A stretch of DNA of 17,961 nt, from the NCBI GenBank assembly GCA_018303515.1, contig JAGVXZ010000033.1, forward strand, positions 1 through 17,961, in the 5' to 3' direction. Origin of the DNA: Candidatus Woesearchaeota archaeon (lineage in GTDB: Archaea > Nanobdellota > Nanobdellia > SCGC-AAA011-G17 > GW2011-AR18). Positions 1-7,153 of the stretch are shown in pieces. The position numbers and the translations under genes are program-made. Under the pieces are notes generated by a model. The model did no database searches and was not told the origin of the DNA. It was given only the letters and a program-made list of their open reading frames with translations. The first letter of the stretch is position 1. The number at the start of each line of letters is the position of its first letter.

Positions 1-18
1 TTATTTCTCCCTATAATT

Positions 19-765
19 TTAAGTTTTTCTCACACCATTCCTTCCAACTTCCAAACCATTTAATCTTGCATATTTCACAACAGTGGTTATAGAACAACCA
101 ACTCTTCTTGCAGTTCTTAATGAATTATTTCCTTCCTCAACAAATATAGACAAAATTCTATTTACTTCCTCATTAGATAAAGCGAATTCAGGCAAATTAT
201 ACCCGGGTTTTCTAACTTTAAAATTAAAATCCTGGACCCACATCCTTCTAAGTGCAGGTGGAGAAATAAAACCTAAAGATCTTGCAGCTTTTTTTATACA
301 TCCCTCATGATCATAATACGCCTGTCTTGCCAATTTTCTTTGGTTAACATCAAAATAAACTGCTTGAGCTTCAGTTTCAATAACAACACATTTCTCTAAA
401 ACACCATAAAAAGACAACCTTTGATATAAAGAAGTGTCAAACAAATTTAAATCCGTTTTAGTTACTCCACCATAAACATTTTCATGTCTGAAAAAAAAGT
501 CTTTAGAGTCGCCAATAATTCTTCTCCCATAAGACAATTTCCCATTAAACACTCCTTCAATAGGCCTTACAGGAATAACTAATTCATTATCTAAATTTCT
601 CCTTACATAGACATCACTTACTGCATAAACTAATTTTTGCCAATTTTCTTCCCCCCTATTTAAGAATCTATTTCCATCCAAACCTTGAGAAAGCAACTGT
701 GGCAAAACATGTTCTACTTCACCAGATCTCAATTTCCAAACCCTTTTCTCTCTTAATCTATTCAT
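19..765 (-). CDS. Predicted DNA-binding protein with two HTH-like segments
   Basis: I do not recognise a named family. With the ATG at 765 the protein is 248 residues. Residues about 141-190 (ending in SLGFISPPALRRMWVQ) and 198-248 (RTARRVGCSITTVVKYARLN) each read as a helix-turn-helix, the second resembling resolvase or sigma-like HTH units, so a DNA-binding role is inferred. The N-terminal 140 residues are unassigned. The frame stays open to a GTG at 816, which overlaps the upstream small gene by 11 nt and would add 17 mostly hydrophobic residues ending SFSC. That extension is encoded by T-runs and looks like a lipoprotein signal, which clashes with a DNA-binding C-terminus, so I prefer the ATG; neither start has a clear ribosome binding site. 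It is probably co-transcribed with the 47-residue gene upstream and could be the regulator acting on the inverted repeats in their promoter. Confidence 0.6.
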   Translation of the reverse strand: MNRLREKRVWKLRSGEVEHVLPQLLSQGLDGNRFLNRGEENWQKLVYAVSDVYVRRNLDNELVIPVRPIEGVFNGKLSYGRRIIGDSKDFFFRHENVYGGVTKTDLNLFDTSLYQRLSFYGVLEKCVVIETEAQAVYFDVNQRKLARQAYYDHEGCIKKAARSLGFISPPALRRMWVQDFNFKVRKPGYNLPEFALSNEEVNRILSIFVEEGNNSLRTARRVGCSITTVVKYARLNGLEVGRNGVRKT

Positions 766-805
766 ACATGAAAAAGATACCAAAAAAAATAAAAAGGTAA
801 GGGAT

Positions 806-949
806 TCAAATTTCACCCAAATAGCCTAACATAAACCCTGCCTCCGCATCATTTATTATTCCCTCATCCAAGAACCTCATCAACAAGTCCTCATCATATA
901 TATCTCCCTCTGTTTTTTCAGAAAATTGTTCACAATCCATCCATTCCAT
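806..949 (-). CDS. Small acidic protein, 47 residues
   Basis: This is a short acidic protein whose C-terminal half reads FLDEGIINDAEAGFMLGYL, a compact helical stretch; I do not recognise the family. The frame extends upstream to 1006, but the ATG at 949 is chosen because a strong Shine-Dalgarno GGAGGTG (956-962, minus strand) sits six bases before it. It is the first gene behind a promoter with a TATA box at 1037-1047 and overlapping inverted repeats near the expected transcription start. Its end overlaps the GTG alternative start of the downstream HTH gene, so the two probably form a regulated two-gene unit. A strong SD is unusual here, since most neighbours look leaderless. Confidence 0.6.
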   Translation of the reverse strand: MEWMDCEQFSEKTEGDIYDEDLLMRFLDEGIINDAEAGFMLGYLGEI

Positions 950-955
950 TTTAAA

Positions 956-962
956 CACCTCC
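956..962 (-). promoter_or_regulatory. Strong Shine-Dalgarno of the 47-residue gene
   Basis: GGAGGTG on the minus strand lies six bases before the ATG at 949. It decides the start of the 47-residue gene against the longer frame to 1006. Confidence 0.75.
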
Positions 963-1002
963 ATAAATATTATTTTAAATTTTAAATTAAAAAGCGTTGT
1001 GA

Positions 1003-1028
1003 CCATTTGTCAAATGGAATCTCCATTT
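1003..1028. repeat. Two overlapping perfect inverted repeats, candidate operator
   Basis: CCATTTG-T-CAAATGG (1003-1017) is a perfect inverted repeat with 7-bp arms and a 1-nt centre. It overlaps a second one, AAATGGA-ATC-TCCATTT (1012-1028), which also has 7-bp arms. The result is three half-sites related by the core CCATTT/AAATGG. The block covers the expected transcription start (about 1015) set by the TATA box at 1037-1047, a place where a bound repressor would block initiation. The site and its symmetry are seen directly; the operator role is inferred. Confidence 0.6.
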
Positions 1029-1036
1029 TAAAATAG

Positions 1037-1047
1037 AATTTATAAAC
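1037..1047 (-). promoter_or_regulatory. TATA box of the 47-residue/HTH unit
   Basis: The minus-strand sequence GTTTATAAATT is a good archaeal TATA element. Initiation about 26 nt downstream would fall near 1015, inside the inverted-repeat block, leaving a leader of about 65 nt that carries the Shine-Dalgarno. Confidence 0.5.
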
Positions 1048-1053
1048 TATATA

Positions 1054-3192
1054 TTAAATTTGCAACCCAGACATTACCATTCCAGAAAGGAAATTAAATA
1101 ACATTGTCACAATAACCCCAATAATCAAATATAAGATTGTAGATTTAAACAAATTCTTTCCTAATAAATCTCTTTCAGCTAATTTATCAGATCCATTCTC
1201 AATACCGTTAGATAAAATAGTCAAGACATAAACGATTTGTACAATGTAAACTCCAACAATAATTTGAAAATAATAAGAAGGAATCAATTTAGTAATATCA
1301 AAAAGTTCGGTTATAACTCTCAACTGATCCTGAACTTCTACAGCAGAAGAATCTCCAAAAGTAAAAGCACTTATATTAGTTGTCAACCCAACAACAACAT
1401 TAACAATCATAGCACCAATTCCCACTACAATTCCCGCAATAGCAGGTGCTAAAAAATTAATCTGTGCTTTCATAGAAGAGATTATTTCAGCAAGTAAATC
1501 CTTTAATCTCTCGTTTACTTTCTGAATTCGATTAACATAACTTGCTATACTAATTAAAGACTGTGCAACAATACTATTACCCTTTCTAGAACTTTCAACT
1601 AAAACTTTCATAGAAGTTTCAATCAAAGCAGAAGGATAAGATAAAATCGCACCTTTTTGTCCATTAAAAATAGATTCTTTAAGACTCATTCCAAAAGTTC
1701 TTATATTTCTATCTACTATTGAAAAAAAATCACCAGATGGAGTACCTTTCATAGATTCTGCAACTGAAGAAAATGCAGCCTCGGCAGGAATCCCATCTCC
1801 TATTCTATTTCCTAACTGAAACAAAGCAGACCCAAATTCTGTTTCTAAATCTTGAGTTTCATTTCTAATATCAATCAATTTCTGTGACCTCATCTTAAAA
1901 TAAAAAGACATTCCTAACGCTAACCCAAAAGGAATAAAGAAACTTAAAAATAACGCACCAATCCCAAAAGGTCCATAATAACCTCCACCGGGACCTTGTT
2001 CAAATCCTAAAAATTTAAAAGGCTCAATAATATAAAAATCAAAACCAGGTTGTAAAAAATTAATTATTAATGGAAATAAACCCACTAAAATAAAAGCAAG
2101 GGTAATAAAGAAACATAACCAAAAAGGATTATAAAGTTTTTTCATTAAAGATGATGTTACTTCACTATCTCCATAACCGGTTGGCCTTTTAGAAAGAATA
2201 CTCATTCCAAATGAAAATACAAGCAAAGGTAATACTAAATTATAAAGAAACATTAGATGATACCATCTTACAAACCCACCCATTATAGAACCTAGTAAAG
2301 GAAATATAACCAAACCTAGTATAGGTAAAATTACACCTAACATATGTAACATTGTAATAGGATTTTGTAAATTATGAGCATACCTTAACATTTTATCATA
2401 AGTTCCATCTAACATAACCTCAAGAGACTTATCAAGTAAAGTCAACCTTCTTGATTCAGAAGGTTCAAATAACGAACTTTCAATCAAATGAAAGCTGGTA
2501 ACAAATTCCTGATTATGTTTTCTCCAAATAATTAAATAATTATCTAGAGATTCTTTCACAGTTGAATATTTTCCTGTTTCCACGTCCCAGAATAATTTCT
2601 TTAAATCCAAAGAAAGAGGTTCTTTCAAATGCTGGGTTGCAAATTTAATCGCATTCTCTAAATTAGGAGTATGGCGCATGTACATAACTACATAAAGAAT
2701 ACATAAAACCATTTGATTAGAAGCCCTTAATCTCCATCTTGTTGCAATATAAATTGGAACTCTAGGTAAAAAAAACATCCCTAAAACACCTAATACTATT
2801 AACATCAAAGGAATAGAAATTATCAACTCACCAAAAATCGTATAAAAAATACCCCCAATAATAAATCCAATCAAAACTAAAACAAACCCTGATAATGCTG
2901 CAAAAGCTGCAGAACCAGAAGGAGTAATATCCAGATGTACAGTTTCAATTGCTTCCTCAATTAATTTTAAATCTTTTTTAGGAGGTTCTAATTTAATTAT
3001 TTTTTCTGCAAGATTACACCAGTTTTCATAAGTTGATCTCTGAAAACCCAAAGTCTCTTGTTTAAATTTAATATATTCAGAAGAAAAACTAGAAGAATCA
3101 AAACTTTCTACATCACCAAGAGATTCTTCATCAACATGATCTCCAAGTTTCTTTCTATATTTCTTAAGAATGTCATCTACCTCTTTTACCAT
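1054..3192 (-). CDS. Archaeal type IV pilus/archaellum platform membrane protein (FlaJ/TadC-like, T2SSF family)
   Basis: This is a 712-residue polytopic membrane protein that would form the inner-membrane platform on which the pilus ATPase acts. After a charged cytoplasmic N-terminus (about 1-90), residues 95-150 contain membrane helices. A first T2SSF-like cytoplasmic domain follows at about 155-275, then helices at 280-375 and 408-432. A second T2SSF-like domain spans about 440-560 (LFQLGNRIGDGIPAEAAFSS is the typical pattern), followed by helices at 575-605, 640-662 and 685-708. Archaeal FlaJ proteins also have two such domains, but this one is longer than the usual 500-570 residues. The ATG at 3192 has no SD but lies 28 nt from a TATA box, fitting a leaderless transcript. 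It follows the cysteine-rich protein and the ATPase on the same strand. Whether the machine is a pilus, an archaellum-like motor or a secretion system cannot be decided here. Confidence 0.85.
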   Translation of the reverse strand: MVKEVDDILKKYRKKLGDHVDEESLGDVESFDSSSFSSEYIKFKQETLGFQRSTYENWCNLAEKIIKLEPPKKDLKLIEEAIETVHLDITPSGSAAFAALSGFVLVLIGFIIGGIFYTIFGELIISIPLMLIVLGVLGMFFLPRVPIYIATRWRLRASNQMVLCILYVVMYMRHTPNLENAIKFATQHLKEPLSLDLKKLFWDVETGKYSTVKESLDNYLIIWRKHNQEFVTSFHLIESSLFEPSESRRLTLLDKSLEVMLDGTYDKMLRYAHNLQNPITMLHMLGVILPILGLVIFPLLGSIMGGFVRWYHLMFLYNLVLPLLVFSFGMSILSKRPTGYGDSEVTSSLMKKLYNPFWLCFFITLAFILVGLFPLIINFLQPGFDFYIIEPFKFLGFEQGPGGGYYGPFGIGALFLSFFIPFGLALGMSFYFKMRSQKLIDIRNETQDLETEFGSALFQLGNRIGDGIPAEAAFSSVAESMKGTPSGDFFSIVDRNIRTFGMSLKESIFNGQKGAILSYPSALIETSMKVLVESSRKGNSIVAQSLISIASYVNRIQKVNERLKDLLAEIISSMKAQINFLAPAIAGIVVGIGAMIVNVVVGLTTNISAFTFGDSSAVEVQDQLRVITELFDITKLIPSYYFQIIVGVYIVQIVYVLTILSNGIENGSDKLAERDLLGKNLFKSTILYLIIGVIVTMLFNFLSGMVMSGLQI

Positions 3193-3214
3193 TAAAACAA
3201 TTAAAAAGAAAAAG

Positions 3215-3225
3215 ATTATTTAAAA
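3215..3225 (-). promoter_or_regulatory. TATA box for the platform gene
   Basis: The minus strand reads TTTTAAATAAT centred about 28 nt upstream of the ATG at 3192, so transcription should begin at or next to the start codon (leaderless mRNA). Confidence 0.5.
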
Positions 3226-3250
3226 CTAACTGAAAAATTCAAACTTCAAA

Positions 3251-3275
3251 GAACAAAATAAACTAAAAAAAATTA
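3251..3275 (-). terminator. Oligo-T terminator after the cysteine-rich gene
   Basis: Immediately after the stop at 3277 the minus strand carries T8 (3265-3272), followed by further T-rich sequence. Intrinsic archaeal termination needs only such U-tracts. This would separate the cysteine-rich gene from the platform gene, which has its own promoter. Confidence 0.5.
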
Positions 3276-3276
3276 T

Positions 3277-3876
3277 TCACAAATCCCTATATTGATATCT
3301 AAATGTACGAGCAGATGCTCTAGGAGTTGTACGAGCTGGTGCTGCTCTAAGTCTAGGAGTAACTCTCCTATCGATTACAGGAGAAGAAGATGAATCTAAT
3401 AAATTATTACTAGTTGAACGAGAACATGTACCATCACGACAAGATGTACCATAAGGACAAGTTATACGTTCAAATTCACGCGGTACTCCAAAAACATCTC
3501 CACGTTCACAATGATATTCCGCCAACACTTTACTACTAATACAATAATCAGTACCAACCTCTTGCATTTCATACCAACCCCAATCACCTGTTCTAATAGC
3601 ACCCATCATAGACTTAGTTCCTTTCACATAAATATTCTCACTATTATCATTCCCATAATTATCAGTATCCTCACATCCACTTGGGAACCTATCTTGACAC
3701 CGACCCTCAACACAATAGCCCTCAGCTCTATCACAACCCCAATTATTTTGACAAGAATCACCTACAACCTCACCAGTGAATTCATTCTGACCATTAGAAG
3801 GAACAAAAATTAAAACACTAAATAGAAATAAAACTACAACCCCAACAACAACATGAGTAGAATTTATTTTTCCCAT
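3277..3876 (-). CDS. Membrane-anchored cysteine-rich surface protein
   Basis: The 199-residue protein begins with a basic N-terminus and one hydrophobic segment (about 9-27), then an extracellular part with about a dozen cysteines. These occur as a small cluster (SCQNNWGCDRAEGYCVEGRC, about 41-60), a GCEDTD...YVKGT segment (about 67-86), and DYC, YHC and CPYGTSCRDGTC (about 139-151). The Cys-spaced pattern with YVKGT is one I associate with surface proteins of Woesearchaeota-like archaea. The last 35 residues are a low-complexity Arg/Pro/Ala/Thr tail. Disulfide-stabilised exposure on the cell surface is inferred. It lies between the pilus ATPase and platform genes, suggesting an accessory or surface component. 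The N-terminus lacks the G-xxx-E cleavage pattern of archaeal pilins, so I do not call it a pilin. A TATA box 28 nt upstream supports the ATG at 3876. Confidence 0.7.
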   Translation of the reverse strand: MGKINSTHVVVGVVVLFLFSVLIFVPSNGQNEFTGEVVGDSCQNNWGCDRAEGYCVEGRCQDRFPSGCEDTDNYGNDNSENIYVKGTKSMMGAIRTGDWGWYEMQEVGTDYCISSKVLAEYHCERGDVFGVPREFERITCPYGTSCRDGTCSRSTSNNLLDSSSSPVIDRRVTPRLRAAPARTTPRASARTFRYQYRDL

Positions 3877-3898
3877 AAATCCAATTATTAAAACACGA

Positions 3899-3908
3899 CT
3901 TAATAAAC
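3899..3908 (-). promoter_or_regulatory. TATA box for the cysteine-rich gene
   Basis: The minus strand reads GTTTATTAAG, centred about 28 nt upstream of the ATG at 3876, consistent with a leaderless transcript independent of the ATPase gene. Confidence 0.45.
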
Positions 3909-3956
3909 TTTTCTTATACCTCTAACTAAAATAAACCTATAAAACTAATATATTTC

Positions 3957-4154
3957 TCAACTTTGAAACTCTTTCTTAATAAATTTCTTTAATGATTCTT
4001 CCCAATCAAACAAGATCCTTTTAGAATCCAAATATCCCATTTCTCTTTTTACTCTTGCAGAAATTCTATGAAACTCATCATTTAAAAAAACAGTAGACTC
4101 TGCTTCCAATAGATTAGGAAATCCTTTAGAATATTCTAGTTTCCCATATTGCAT
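3957..4154 (-). CDS. Small charged protein overlapping the pilus ATPase gene
   Basis: This is a 65-residue hypothetical protein whose start overlaps the end of the ATPase gene by 29 nt in another frame. I do not recognise it. The sequence is rich in charged and aromatic residues, with FLNDEFHRISARVKREMGYL in the middle and a Lys-rich C-terminus (SLKKFIKKEF), consistent with a soluble helical protein. The frame also offers a TTG at 4169; the ATG at 4154 is preferred, with a weak AGGATCA upstream. The overlap suggests translational coupling to the ATPase and a role in the same machine, though this is inference. A small gene at this position could also be spurious, but its amino-acid composition looks protein-like. 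Confidence 0.55.
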   Translation of the reverse strand: MQYGKLEYSKGFPNLLEAESTVFLNDEFHRISARVKREMGYLDSKRILFDWEESLKKFIKKEFQS

Positions 4155-6153
4155 CCCATGATCCTGCAAATTCTTTTACGTTTCCACCAATAGATTTTAT
4201 AATTTCAGAATCACCATTCAATAAAGCATCAGTAGGAACTAATTCATCAGTTTCAGGATCATACTTAAATAGATCAACAAAAGCACCTTCCCTTAATGGA
4301 TCTTTTTCCCAATGTTTTCTAACTTCCGTAATTGAAACAACCCTTCTTTTCCTATATAATCCATCTGCACTTTTAATTGGATTTGCAATTACCATAATAT
4401 CTATTGCTTTGAATGATGTCCTTGGAACTTTAAGATCATTAACTAACCTATCAAATACTCCATAAGGACTATCACCATGTATTGTACCTGCAACAACATT
4501 AGCTAAAGCTCCGACTCTCATAGCTTCAAACATTGCCAAAGCTTCTACTGATCTAACTTCTCCAACAATTAAAGCAGAATCTCCTAAACGTAAAGAAGTT
4601 CTTATTCCCTCATCAGCTGCAACTTCAGACCCGGATTTTAATAATGCACTTCTTACTTTCATTGGTTGAATATTAAATCCTAAATCTGATAATGCAGACG
4701 TAGGTAATTCTAAAGTATCTTCAATAGAAATTATCCTATGTTTTCTCATTATTTCCACCATTACGGAACCCAAGAGAGAAGACTTTCCACTTGACCTTGT
4801 CCCAGCAATTAACATAGTACGTGATCCATCAATCAAAAAAGATAATACTCCTGCTGCTAAAGAGTTTATCATTCCATTCTTAATAAACAATGCTAAAGTC
4901 CAAGGTTTGTCCCTATGCCTTCTAATTGCATAAGAAATCCCATAAGGATTTAATGGTTTTCCAATTGCAGCTACTCTCGCACGTGCACCTGGAATTTCCA
5001 TTTCAGTATCCAATATTGGATTCGCTTCATCTAAAGGTCTTGCAGAAACTAACCTAAATTTCGTTGCCCATCCTTCAACATCTTCAACTGAAGGTATTAA
5101 ATTAGTAACACATTCATCATGTACAGAATGTACTAAAAAAATGGGATTTCCACCAACAGGAGAATTAACCACAATATCCTGTACATTAGGATCTTGTAGT
5201 AATACTTCAATTAATCCAAATCCTACAGTATAACGAACAATAATTTCAGCTAACTCTTCAATTTCTTCAAACTTCAAACTAACTCCTTTATTATCAGCTA
5301 ATTCAATTAACAAATCCCTCCCAATATTAAAAAAAGTCTGTCTCATTCTCTCAGTATCTAAAAATTCTTCAGCTTTAGGTTTATGTTCTGCTAAGACTTT
5401 TCTTGCCAATTCTATTAATTCATATTTGTCTTCAGAAATTTGAAACTCTGGAGGAATAAGATGATACAATTTTTTTATCGTAGTAGGTTGATCATAAATT
5501 TGTACATAAGTATTTTTACTTACCTGATAAGAATCAACCTCTAATGCTTCAATTGGAGGAATAGCCATCATCCTGGTATGCATAAAATCAGGAGTAATTA
5601 CAGATTTGAAGATTGCCTTATATACAGTCCTATCACCTATAGAAAAACCATCTAAATAATTATCTGCTAACTTAATCAGTTTAGTATTTTCTAATAAATC
5701 ATGTAACTCTTGTAACATTTCTGGAACATCCCCAGTGAATATTTTTTCATCTCTAAGAAATCTTCTAGACTCAACATAACAACCAATAGGATCAGATTTT
5801 AATAAGTTCATTACTAAATACTGTAAATTTTGTATTGTTTCTTGTGAAGCTCCCGTTAAAGCTAATCTGGAAAAGATTTTTCTTTGCTTAATAAAATGAT
5901 TATAAATGGTTGCAATTTCTATAAGTATTTGTACTTGTTTAAATCCATACTCATATTTTTTCCGTTGATGATAAACAATTCTTTCAACATCCTGTGTTTG
6001 AGCTAATTTCTCAATTATCTCTACCATCATTGTAGGATCATCTTCAATAGAAGGAATTTTTCCAACATTTTCATAGTTAATATGCATTATTCTATCTATT
6101 CCTTCCTTCTCTATTAGGTGATCACCTTTTTTTGCAGTTTTCTTAAATAGCAT
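4126..6153 (-). CDS. Type II/IV secretion-type ATPase (FlaI/TadA/VirB11-like)
   Basis: This protein would hydrolyse ATP to drive assembly or retraction of a pilus-like filament through the platform protein encoded downstream. With the ATG at 6153 it has 675 residues. About 270 N-terminal residues are mostly helical and unassigned. The conserved part contains the pre-ATPase domain (VGFGLIEVLLQDPNVQDIVV) and Walker A GTRSSGKSS (about 451-459). An acidic box SIEDTLEL (about 476-483), Walker B region ALIVGEVRS (about 527-535) and His box TIHGDS (about 557-562) follow. All expected NTPase elements are present, so it should be active. It is longer than typical FlaI (about 500-550), with the excess at the N-terminus. 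The frame extends to a TTG at 6165, but the TATA element at 6179-6190 puts the transcript start at about 6156-6158, favouring the ATG at 6153. Confidence 0.9.
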   Translation of the reverse strand: MLFKKTAKKGDHLIEKEGIDRIMHINYENVGKIPSIEDDPTMMVEIIEKLAQTQDVERIVYHQRKKYEYGFKQVQILIEIATIYNHFIKQRKIFSRLALTGASQETIQNLQYLVMNLLKSDPIGCYVESRRFLRDEKIFTGDVPEMLQELHDLLENTKLIKLADNYLDGFSIGDRTVYKAIFKSVITPDFMHTRMMAIPPIEALEVDSYQVSKNTYVQIYDQPTTIKKLYHLIPPEFQISEDKYELIELARKVLAEHKPKAEEFLDTERMRQTFFNIGRDLLIELADNKGVSLKFEEIEELAEIIVRYTVGFGLIEVLLQDPNVQDIVVNSPVGGNPIFLVHSVHDECVTNLIPSVEDVEGWATKFRLVSARPLDEANPILDTEMEIPGARARVAAIGKPLNPYGISYAIRRHRDKPWTLALFIKNGMINSLAAGVLSFLIDGSRTMLIAGTRSSGKSSLLGSVMVEIMRKHRIISIEDTLELPTSALSDLGFNIQPMKVRSALLKSGSEVAADEGIRTSLRLGDSALIVGEVRSVEALAMFEAMRVGALANVVAGTIHGDSPYGVFDRLVNDLKVPRTSFKAIDIMVIANPIKSADGLYRKRRVVSITEVRKHWEKDPLREGAFVDLFKYDPETDELVPTDALLNGDSEIIKSIGGNVKEFAGSWDAIWETRIF

Positions 6154-6178
6154 CGTTACTTTCAAATACTCACAATAG

Positions 6179-6192
6179 TTTTAATATAATAG
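6179..6192. promoter_or_regulatory. TATA-like element in the divergent ATPase/coiled-coil promoter
   Basis: The 68-bp region between the ATPase start (6153) and the coiled-coil gene start (6222) contains TTTTAATATAATAG. Read on the minus strand (CTATTATATTAAAA) it lies about 28-30 nt from the ATPase ATG. Read on the plus strand it lies about 35 nt from the ATG at 6222. A second AT-rich stretch (6199-6210) is too close to 6222 to be a standard box. The two units may therefore share promoter elements. Confidence 0.45.
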
Positions 6193-6221
6193 TTCATCAT
6201 TTATTAAAATAAGTTTCGAAA

Positions 6222-6584
6222 ATGGAATTACAAGAAACACAAATTGGATTTGATATAAATTCTAGAGTAAGAGAACTCGAAGGCAAGTACAACTTACTAA
6301 GAGACAGAGCTTTAATCATAAACCAAAACCTGATCACACAATACAAAAAAACAGCAACGGAACTTAATTCTTTAAATAGTGACATTAAAGAAATCAAAGG
6401 AGATATATTTAAACTTAAAGAAACTGTAAGACATTTGGTTTCAGAATTAAACTCTACTGCAAGAAAAGAAGACGTTAGAGTTTTAGAAAAATATATAAGT
6501 TTCTGGAATCCATTAAAGTTCATGACAGAAAATGATGTTCTAAAAATAATACAAAAAGAGGCTGAAAATGGAAGAAGAGATTAG
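6222..6584 (+). CDS. Coiled-coil cytoplasmic protein, possible pilus motor accessory (ArlC/D/E-like by position)
   Basis: The 120-residue protein has no membrane segment. Residues about 13-80 show continuous heptad-like helical sequence (SRVRELEGKYNLLRDRA, then ELNSLNSDIKEIKGDIFKLK). The C-terminal tail is a more conserved-looking motif, VRVLEKYISFWNPLKFMTE. I know similar LEKYI-W-P-FVT tails near pilus ATPases of DPANN archaea, but no named family can be assigned. It diverges from the pilus ATPase and overlaps the next coiled-coil gene by 17 nt. By analogy with archaellum ArlC/D/E, these may form a cytosolic scaffold below the ATPase and platform; this is inference from context and coiled-coil character. 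Confidence 0.65.
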   Translation: MELQETQIGFDINSRVRELEGKYNLLRDRALIINQNLITQYKKTATELNSLNSDIKEIKGDIFKLKETVRHLVSELNSTARKEDVRVLEKYISFWNPLKFMTENDVLKIIQKEAENGRRD

Positions 6585-7152
6585 AACTTTAGCTGATGAT
6601 ATTGCAGATATTAAAGCAGGGGTAAGTGGTGGAATGGATAATGTTCCCACACCTCCAGGATATGGTACTCCAAACCCGCAGGATTTATCCGCACCATCAC
6701 CAGAAGAAAGAAGTAATTTTGAAGAACAAGATTTTAATGAAGATGATTTTAACGAACCTAAAGAATCCTTCTCACAAGGTGAACCAATGAATTTAACAGC
6801 ATCACCTCCAAGAACTTCTGGTATTGATAGAGATTATATTCAAGAATTAGTTGAAACTATCCTAGAAGAAAAATGGAGTGAATTTGTTACAAAGACTGGA
6901 GATTTAAACACATGGAAAGAAAGAACAACTAGCGATCTAATTGCAACAAAACAGGAAGTATTAAGGTTAAGAGATTCATTTGAAAGATTACAACATTCCA
7001 TGATTGGTAAATCAAAAGAATATGGCGAAACAATGACAAATGTTCATTCTGAAATGAAAGCCTTAGAAAAAGTATTTGAAAAGATTCTAGAACCACTAAC
7101 AGATAATATTAAAGAACTACAAAGGTTAACACAAGATTTAAAGAAAAAATAA
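6568..7152 (+). CDS. Linker plus coiled-coil protein, possible ArlC/FlaC-like accessory
   Basis: The 194-residue protein overlaps its upstream partner by 17 nt (ATG inside its last codons), implying translational coupling. It starts with a short helix (1-18). Residues about 22-92 are a disordered linker rich in Pro, Ser, Asp, Glu and Asn. Residues 95-194 are helical, with heptads in QEVLRLRDSFERLQHSM and MKALEKVFEKILEPLTDNIK. The last helix resembles the end of archaellum FlaC/ArlC-type proteins, where a helix is followed by a short L-P-L-x-N segment, but the similarity is too weak to name it. A cytosolic structural partner of the divergent ATPase is the best guess. A generic coiled-coil protein of unrelated function is possible. 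Confidence 0.65.
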   Translation: MEEEIRTLADDIADIKAGVSGGMDNVPTPPGYGTPNPQDLSAPSPEERSNFEEQDFNEDDFNEPKESFSQGEPMNLTASPPRTSGIDRDYIQELVETILEEKWSEFVTKTGDLNTWKERTTSDLIATKQEVLRLRDSFERLQHSMIGKSKEYGETMTNVHSEMKALEKVFEKILEPLTDNIKELQRLTQDLKKK

Positions 7153-7153
7153 A

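Noticed and set aside
83..310. Plus-strand open frame inside the HTH gene
   Set aside because: It lies wholly within the better-supported minus-strand coding region, has no start signals and its composition looks random.
765..816. Lipoprotein signal on the HTH gene (SFSC)
   Set aside because: It appears only with the GTG start, is encoded by T-runs, and conflicts with two HTH-like segments.
1237..1452. Plus-strand frame inside the platform gene
   Set aside because: Asn/Ser-rich shadow of the reverse complement of a membrane protein gene.
3511..3813. Thr/Ile-rich plus-strand frame opposite the cysteine-rich gene
   Set aside because: Antisense shadow; the minus-strand frame has a signal segment, paired cysteines and a promoter.
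3277..3876. Pilin call for the cysteine-rich protein
   Set aside because: No class III signal cleavage pattern and the hydrophobic segment starts too near the N-terminus; a surface protein is safer.
6197..6523. Minus-strand frame opposite the first coiled-coil gene
   Set aside because: Antisense of coiled-coil sequence giving hydrophobic Leu/Ser-rich text; no promoter or ribosome binding site.
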